From CAZBBB01 sp964490005 (lineage in GTDB: Bacteria; Planctomycetota; B15-G4), in NCBI GenBank assembly GCA_964490005.1, contig CAZBBB010000049.1, positions 1 to 20,290 on the forward strand: a DNA stretch of 20,290 nucleotides, written 5' to 3'. This document shows, piece by piece, positions 17,569 through 20,290 of the stretch; the stretch's first letter is position 1, and every line of letters starts with the position of its first letter. Made by a program: the position numbers and the translations under genes. The notes below the pieces were generated by a model. It saw only the letters and a list, made by a program, of their open reading frames with translations. It did not search any database and was not told where the DNA came from.

Positions 17569-17805
17569 TCAGAGGTAACCGAGGTTGTGGAGCTTGCGGC
17601 GGATCTCCGCGATCTCCTCGTTGCTGAAGTTCTCGCGCAGCCCGGCTTCGGGCTCGTTGCGGGTCTGCGGGCGGTCGCCGACCAGGTCGCGCAGCACGAA
17701 CACGATGAAGTCCGTGGGCGAGCTGAACCCCGACTCGCTGATCACCTGCTGGATGCGCTCGTAGAGCGGCCGCGGGATCTTCACGGTGACTTTGGGGTCC
17801 GGCAT
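17569..17805 (-). CDS. Small ribbon-helix-helix-like protein with C-terminal LGY helix (first operon gene)
   Basis: 78 residues. PKVTVKIPRPLYERIQQVIS then FSSPTDFIVFVLRDLVGD is a clear ribbon-helix-helix pattern (strand KVTVKI, two helices with Gly-Phe turn). It would form DNA-binding dimers if used as in the CopG/MetJ group. A flexible linker (residues 43-60) leads to a final helix EIAEIRRKLHNLGYL. A GAGAGG ribosome binding site at 17817-17812 lies six bases before the ATG, which settles this start; a much longer in-frame upstream extension is low-complexity. As first gene of the nine-gene operon, directly downstream of inverted repeats, it is the natural candidate for an autoregulator of the cluster. 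Alternatively the RHH fold may serve only as a dimeriser for the tail. Confidence 0.82.
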   Translation of the reverse strand: MPDPKVTVKIPRPLYERIQQVISESGFSSPTDFIVFVLRDLVGDRPQTRNEPEAGLRENFSNEEIAEIRRKLHNLGYL

Positions 17806-17839
17806 GGTGGACCTCTCGGGTCGGGGGGCGGGGGGCTCG

Positions 17840-17867
17840 GAGCCCTCGGCGCAGGCGCCGCGGGCTC
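17840..17867. repeat. Imperfect hairpin in the operon leader region
   Basis: GAGCCC (17840-17845) pairs with GGGCTC (17862-17867), and inside it CGGCGC (17847-17852) pairs with GCGCCG (17855-17860), with one T/C mismatch and a two-base loop AG. The result is a near 13-bp stem. It overlaps a second short palindrome, GGGCTC-G-GAGCCC, at 17833-17845. No T-run follows on either strand, so it is not a standard intrinsic terminator. It lies 35 bases upstream of the first operon ATG, where an mRNA hairpin could affect translation. Confidence 0.6.
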
Positions 17868-17894
17868 TCAGAAGCTGTGGATCGGCTGGGGACA

Positions 17895-17910
17895 GGCTCC
17901 GGCTGGAGCC
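17895..17910. repeat. GGCTCC-GGCT-GGAGCC inverted repeat
   Basis: A perfect six-base inverted repeat with a four-base loop, seven bases from the longer dyad at 17917-17943. Its arms are the same hexamer as the outer six bases of that dyad, so the two elements share a GGCTCC/GGAGCC core and could exchange pairing partners in RNA or form a tandem operator in DNA. Confidence 0.65.
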
Positions 17911-17916
17911 GAATAA

Positions 17917-17943
17917 GGCTCCAATCGGAGTGCGATTGGAGCC
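17917..17943. repeat. 27-base perfect dyad: GGCTCCAATCG-GAGTG-CGATTGGAGCC
   Basis: Eleven-base perfectly complementary arms (17917-17927 and 17933-17943) flank a five-base spacer. Such a long exact dyad is unlikely by chance even at this GC content. On DNA it would suit a dimeric regulator; on minus-strand RNA it would form a stable hairpin followed by only TTATTC, a poor terminator tail. The sequence GTGCGA (17930-17935) inside it can instead pair with TCGCAC just beyond it (17944-17949), so two mutually exclusive structures are possible. Confidence 0.75.
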
Positions 17944-18136
17944 TCGCACCTTAACCGATCGCACGCCGAGCGCAAGCCCCGCGGCAGCCGAAAAGCGCCC
18001 GTCGGCCTGCCGCGCCCCGCCGCCGGATGCTCAAATCGGGGGGCGACCCAGCGCTCGCCCACCCCGGCTGCGTAGGGTGCCCCTTCCTTCCACGACCGCC
18101 TTTCCCACGACCGCCCCGCCCCGGAGCACGAAGCCC

Positions 18137-18637
18137 ATGACCTTCTCACTGCGCCCCCTGGCCCTCGTCCTCGCGTTGTTTGGCGCTGCCGGTTGCGGTA
18201 CGCCCTCGGGGGCCGATCAGGCCCAGGCCGCGCAGGACGCGCTCGCGGCCGGCAAGTACGCCGACGCGCTCGCGGCGGCCGAAGCCGGGCTGGCGACCGA
18301 AGAGTCGAAGGCCGACAAGGCGCTGGCCTTCCGCCTCGAGCGCGCGCGCGTCGACGCCTGCGCGGGTCTGGGCGACGCGCAGGCCGTGCTGACGCACATC
18401 ACCACGCTCGGCAGGAACTATCCGGCGCAGGTCTCGGCCGAGCTGTACGCGCGCCTCGGCAACTCGCTCATGGACGCCCAGCAGCCCATCGGCGCGCTCG
18501 AAGTCGTCGACGCCGGCCGCAAGAAGTACCCCGAGGCCGAGGCGGCCTTCGACGAACTGATCGCCACGCTCAAGGATCGCGCCGCGGCCGGCGACAACGA
18601 GCTGCTCGACCGCCTCAAGTCGATGGGCTACACCTGA
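18137..18637 (+). CDS. Small lipoprotein with helical (TPR-like) repeats and C-terminal LGY-type helix
   Basis: 166 residues. The signal sequence MTFSLRPLALVLALFGAAGC has a lipobox-like AAGC, so Cys20 would be lipidated and the protein membrane-tethered. The mature part consists of paired amphipathic helices (ALAAGKYADALAAAEAGL, LAFRLERARVDACAGLGDAQ, AELYARLGNSLMDAQQPIGA) typical of tetratricopeptide-like repeats, which usually mediate protein contacts. It ends DNELLDRLKSMGYT, close to the terminal helix of the two ribbon-helix-helix proteins. The ATG at 18137 was chosen because the signal peptide begins there; the frame is open farther upstream but reads as Pro/Arg low complexity. It is divergent from the sulfate/phosphodiesterase operon and may share its control region. 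No enzymatic motif seen. Confidence 0.8.
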   Translation: MTFSLRPLALVLALFGAAGCGTPSGADQAQAAQDALAAGKYADALAAAEAGLATEESKADKALAFRLERARVDACAGLGDAQAVLTHITTLGRNYPAQVSAELYARLGNSLMDAQQPIGALEVVDAGRKKYPEAEAAFDELIATLKDRAAAGDNELLDRLKSMGYT

Positions 18638-18643
18638 TCGGGA

Positions 18644-18663
18644 CGCGCGCCGCCACGCGCGCG
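18644..18663. terminator. Possible bidirectional hairpin between convergent genes
   Basis: In the 28-base gap between the plus-strand lipoprotein stop and the minus-strand FHA gene stop, CGCGCGC (18644-18650) can pair with GCGCGCG (18657-18663) around a six-base loop. No T-tract follows on either side, so intrinsic termination is uncertain. In such GC-rich DNA this repeat could be chance. Confidence 0.25.
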
Positions 18664-18665
18664 CC

Positions 18666-19139
18666 TCAGCGCAGCACCCACCACAGCGCCGCCGCCGCGG
18701 CAAGCGCGAGCAGCGCCCAGAGCCCGGCGCGTGGCGGCGGCGCGCGCTCGAGGACCTGCTGCGCGGCCGAGGCCGCCTCGACCCACTCGCCCGGCGTGAC
18801 GAGCCCCTCGACGAGCAGCCGCTCGACCAGCGGCCGACCCGGCGCCTGCGCGCCCTGCCGCCGCAGCCGGCGCGCCGCCGCGCGCCCGATGCGCCCGTCG
18901 CGCACGAGCACCGCCAGCACCCGGTGCGCGTCGGGTTGCGGCGCGCCGTCCACGACGAACAGCATGTCGACCTCGCCCGCGATCAGGTGGCTGCCGGACG
19001 GCAGCTCGCGCGGGCCGGCCACGCGCTGCAGCCCCAGGCGCGTGCCGTTCGTGCTCCCCAGGTCGCGCAGCAGGTAGCGGGCGCCGTCCCAGTGGATCTC
19101 GGCGTGGTGGGCCGAGACCGAGGGGTGTTCGACGGGCAC
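18666..19139 (-). CDS. C-terminal part of a frameshifted FHA protein (second FHA domain plus membrane anchor)
   Basis: About 157 residues from a nominal GTG at 19139; the frame itself opens some residues earlier with RARDNDVPVEH. It contains the second FHA domain: SVSAHHAEIHW (phosphothreonine-contact Ser and His), DLGSTNGT and a trailing strand DMLFVVDGA. A helical segment follows (LVRDGRIGRAAARRLRRQ...GRPLVERLLVEGLVTPGEW), recalling the small N-terminal domains of type II secretion ATPases. The last part is a transmembrane helix AGLWALLALAAAAALWWVLR at the extreme C-terminus, giving a tail anchor. A start at 19139 would cut the FHA fold at its conserved GR strand, so this is not a credible independent gene. 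It is best read as the continuation of the gene starting at 19600, displaced by one base. Confidence 0.7.
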   Translation of the reverse strand: MPVEHPSVSAHHAEIHWDGARYLLRDLGSTNGTRLGLQRVAGPRELPSGSHLIAGEVDMLFVVDGAPQPDAHRVLAVLVRDGRIGRAAARRLRRQGAQAPGRPLVERLLVEGLVTPGEWVEAASAAQQVLERAPPPRAGLWALLALAAAAALWWVLR

Positions 19140-19600
19140 GTCGTTGTCGCGGGCGCGGCACGATGTTCGAGCTGCACGAACAGCCGCGCCGGCGGCGCGG
19201 GCGCGCGCGCGGCGCGGGGCGGCGTTCCGACGTCGGGCCGGCCGACCACGATCGTGCTCGCGGCGCGCTCGTCCACGACGCGCACGTCGAGCACCGTCGC
19301 GCCCAGCAGGATCTGGCTGTCGTCGTGCAGCGGCCAGCAGTCGTTGCGGCGCAGCGTCGGCCCGGCCGCGACGATCGAGCCGTTGGTGCTGCCGAGGTCG
19401 ACGTAGCGCCAGTTGCCCTCGACGAACTCGATGCGCCCGTGGTGCCCCGAGACCAGCTCGTCGTCGATGACGATGTCGTTGTCGGGCAGCCGGCCCACGC
19501 GCAGCGTGCGCACCAGCGGCACCTCCGCCAGCAGGCGGTGGTCGCGGATCACGCGCACGTGCGCCTCGCCCGTCGGACGTGGGCTGTCGGTCTCAGTCAC
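18983..19600 (-). CDS. N-terminal part of the frameshifted FHA protein (first FHA domain)
   Basis: The frame starts with GTG at 19600 and gives an intact FHA domain at about residues 13-110: LRVGRLPDNDIVIDD (GR 36-37), SGHHGRI (S51, H54), DLGSTNGS (N73, G74). FHA domains bind phosphothreonine peptides, usually from Ser/Thr kinases. After a Pro/Ala linker (about 125-140) the frame continues into RLFVQLEH and then turns into Thr/Pro/Arg-rich nonsense, APATTTCPSNTPRSRPTTP, which is the second FHA domain read out of frame. The true coding portion in this frame therefore ends near 19157. The start overlaps the preceding oxidoreductase stop by eight bases, so the two are probably coupled. Confidence 0.75.
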   Translation of the reverse strand: MTETDSPRPTGEAHVRVIRDHRLLAEVPLVRTLRVGRLPDNDIVIDDELVSGHHGRIEFVEGNWRYVDLGSTNGSIVAAGPTLRRNDCWPLHDDSQILLGATVLDVRVVDERAASTIVVGRPDVGTPPRAARAPAPPARLFVQLEHRAAPATTTCPSNTPRSRPTTPRSTGTAPATCCATWGARTARAWGCSAWPARASCRPAAT

Positions 19601-20290
19601 CGTCGCGCATCTCGGCCGGAGAGTCGGCGTCGACGAGGCGCGGATCGGGCGCGGCCCGGCCGACCGAATGATGATAGATGACCTGCCGGGCGCCGCCCAG
19701 CAGCCCGAGCGCGCGGTGCACGTCGTCGTCGTAGAAGGCGCCGATGCCGGTCGCCTGCAGGCCGCGCGCCTCGGCCGCCAGATACAGACCCTGCCCGATC
19801 AGGCCGGCCTCGACGTGGGCGTGCCGGTAGCCGCGGTTGCCGAAGACCGACAGCGCGCGGTCGAAGTCGGCCACCATGCTGAAGGCGGCGATCGCGTGGC
19901 CCGCCAGCTCCTGCCCGAGCGAGAGCCCGGCGGCGAGCGAGCGCACGTCGCCCGCGCGCACGAGCGTCAGCGCGTGCTCGTCGGGCAGGTACAGCCAGCA
20001 GCCGGGCGGCAGCTCGTCGACGCGGTGCGCGTACACGTACAGCGCGACGAGCCGCGCCGGCGGGCGGCCACCGGTCGGCGGCGCCGTGCCGAGGAAGTCG
20101 CAGGGCGGCAGCGTGCAGGCCTCGCGCAGCAGACCGGCGAAACCGGCGAGGTCCGTGCGCGCCTCGGGCAGGTAGTCGATGGCCGAGCGCCGCCCGCGCG
20201 CGACTTCGGCGTGCTCGCGCGCGCCGGGCGTGCCCGGCGGCAAGGCCAGGTGCGCGGCGGCACCGGCCGACGTCGCGTCCGGTGAGGGCG
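19593..20290 (-). CDS. SagB/nitroreductase-family oxidoreductase (partial, 5' end beyond window)
   Basis: The frame is open to the right window edge, giving at least 231 residues; the TTG at 20243 is only an internal leucine codon. The segment HAHVEAGLIGQGLYLAAEA, then GLQATGIGAFYDDDVHRALG, is the signature of the SagB/ThcOx branch of FMN-dependent nitroreductases, which oxidise peptide azolines in thiazole/oxazole peptides or act in cofactor biosynthesis. An upstream motif RGRRSAIDYLPEA resembles the R-x-S-x-x-x-Y motif at the start of such domains. No cyclodehydratase or precursor peptide is visible, so a peptide-modifying role is only one possibility. It overlaps the FHA gene start by eight bases and ends in an acidic tail. 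Confidence is good for family, low for substrate. Confidence 0.75.
   Translation of the reverse strand, partial: PSPDATSAGAAAHLALPPGTPGAREHAEVARGRRSAIDYLPEARTDLAGFAGLLREACTLPPCDFLGTAPPTGGRPPARLVALYVYAHRVDELPPGCWLYLPDEHALTLVRAGDVRSLAAGLSLGQELAGHAIAAFSMVADFDRALSVFGNRGYRHAHVEAGLIGQGLYLAAEARGLQATGIGAFYDDDVHRALGLLGGARQVIYHHSVGRAAPDPRLVDADSPAEMRDGD

Larger units (their letters stand above)
17806..18136. promoter_or_regulatory. Divergent intergenic region with stacked inverted repeats
   Basis: This 331-base stretch has no convincing gene and lies between the divergent starts of the nine-gene operon (minus) and the small lipoprotein (plus), so it must contain promoters for both. I could not find convincing -35/-10 pairs. 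From 17840 to 17943 there are three inverted repeats (listed separately), and TCGCAC occurs at 17944-17949 and 17959-17964 with its complement GTGCGA at 17930-17935. The relatively AT-rich spots are GAATAA at 17911-17916 and CTTAAC at 17950-17955. The right half, about 17965-18120, shows only GC-rich sequence with pyrimidine-rich runs and nothing recognisable. GGAG at 18123-18126 may be the lipoprotein ribosome binding site. Confidence 0.6.

Noticed and set aside
17786..18136. N-terminal extension of the lipoprotein frame into the intergenic region
   Set aside because: The extension is Pro/Arg/Ser low complexity, runs through the hairpins and would bury the lipoprotein signal sequence.

Overview
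The window is very GC-rich (by eye near 70%, with G or C at almost every third codon position) and densely packed with overlapping genes. A lipoprotein and several exported or membrane proteins point to a Gram-negative-type bacterium. The gene content (a Gre factor with a huge helical N-terminus, many alkaline-phosphatase-superfamily proteins, helical C-termini ending in Leu-Gly-Tyr, an FHA protein) would fit Planctomycetota, Myxococcota or a related poorly cultured high-GC phylum. No marker gene is present, so this is inference only.

Region 1 (1-6406, plus strand) is a head-to-tail run: the last codons of an unknown gene, an acyl-CoA dehydrogenase, a 733-residue protein ending in a complete Gre transcript-cleavage module, a nitroreductase fused to a methyltransferase-like domain, and a 12-14-helix membrane protein resembling MATE/MOP or ANKH transporters. 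Stops and starts overlap (ATGA, TTGA), which suggests one translationally coupled operon.

Region 2 (17805 down to 6309, minus strand) is the centrepiece, a tightly spaced nine-gene operon. In transcription order it encodes: a small ribbon-helix-helix-like protein; ATP sulfurylase (sat); a cytoplasmic sulfatase-fold enzyme without the formylglycine cysteine; APS kinase (cysC); two paralogous alkaline-phosphatase-superfamily phosphodiesterases, one membrane-anchored and one secreted; a second small ribbon-helix-helix-like protein; a three-helix membrane protein with a periplasmic domain; and a YfhO-type GT-C membrane protein. sat plus cysC make PAPS, the activated sulfate donor, yet neither a PAPS reductase nor a sulfotransferase is visible. 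The best inference is a cell-envelope glycan or lipid modification system coupling activated sulfate, phosphoester or sulfoester chemistry and extracytoplasmic glycosyl transfer.

Region 3 (17806-18136) is a 331-base divergent intergenic region. It holds three inverted repeats, one a perfect 11-bp stem, and the upstream arms could form alternative pairings. It separates the operon from a divergent small lipoprotein with helical repeats (18137-18637). That lipoprotein, both small ribbon-helix-helix proteins and, in weaker form, the APS kinase all end in the same kind of C-terminal helix (Leu-x-x-Leu/Met-Gly-Tyr), the most unusual recurring signal in the window.

Region 4 (18666-20290, minus strand) holds an FHA-FHA-membrane-anchor protein split by an apparent one-base frameshift. 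Overlapping its start is the tail of a SagB/nitroreductase-family oxidoreductase that runs off the window end. No tRNA, rRNA, CRISPR array, insertion sequence or integrase was found.
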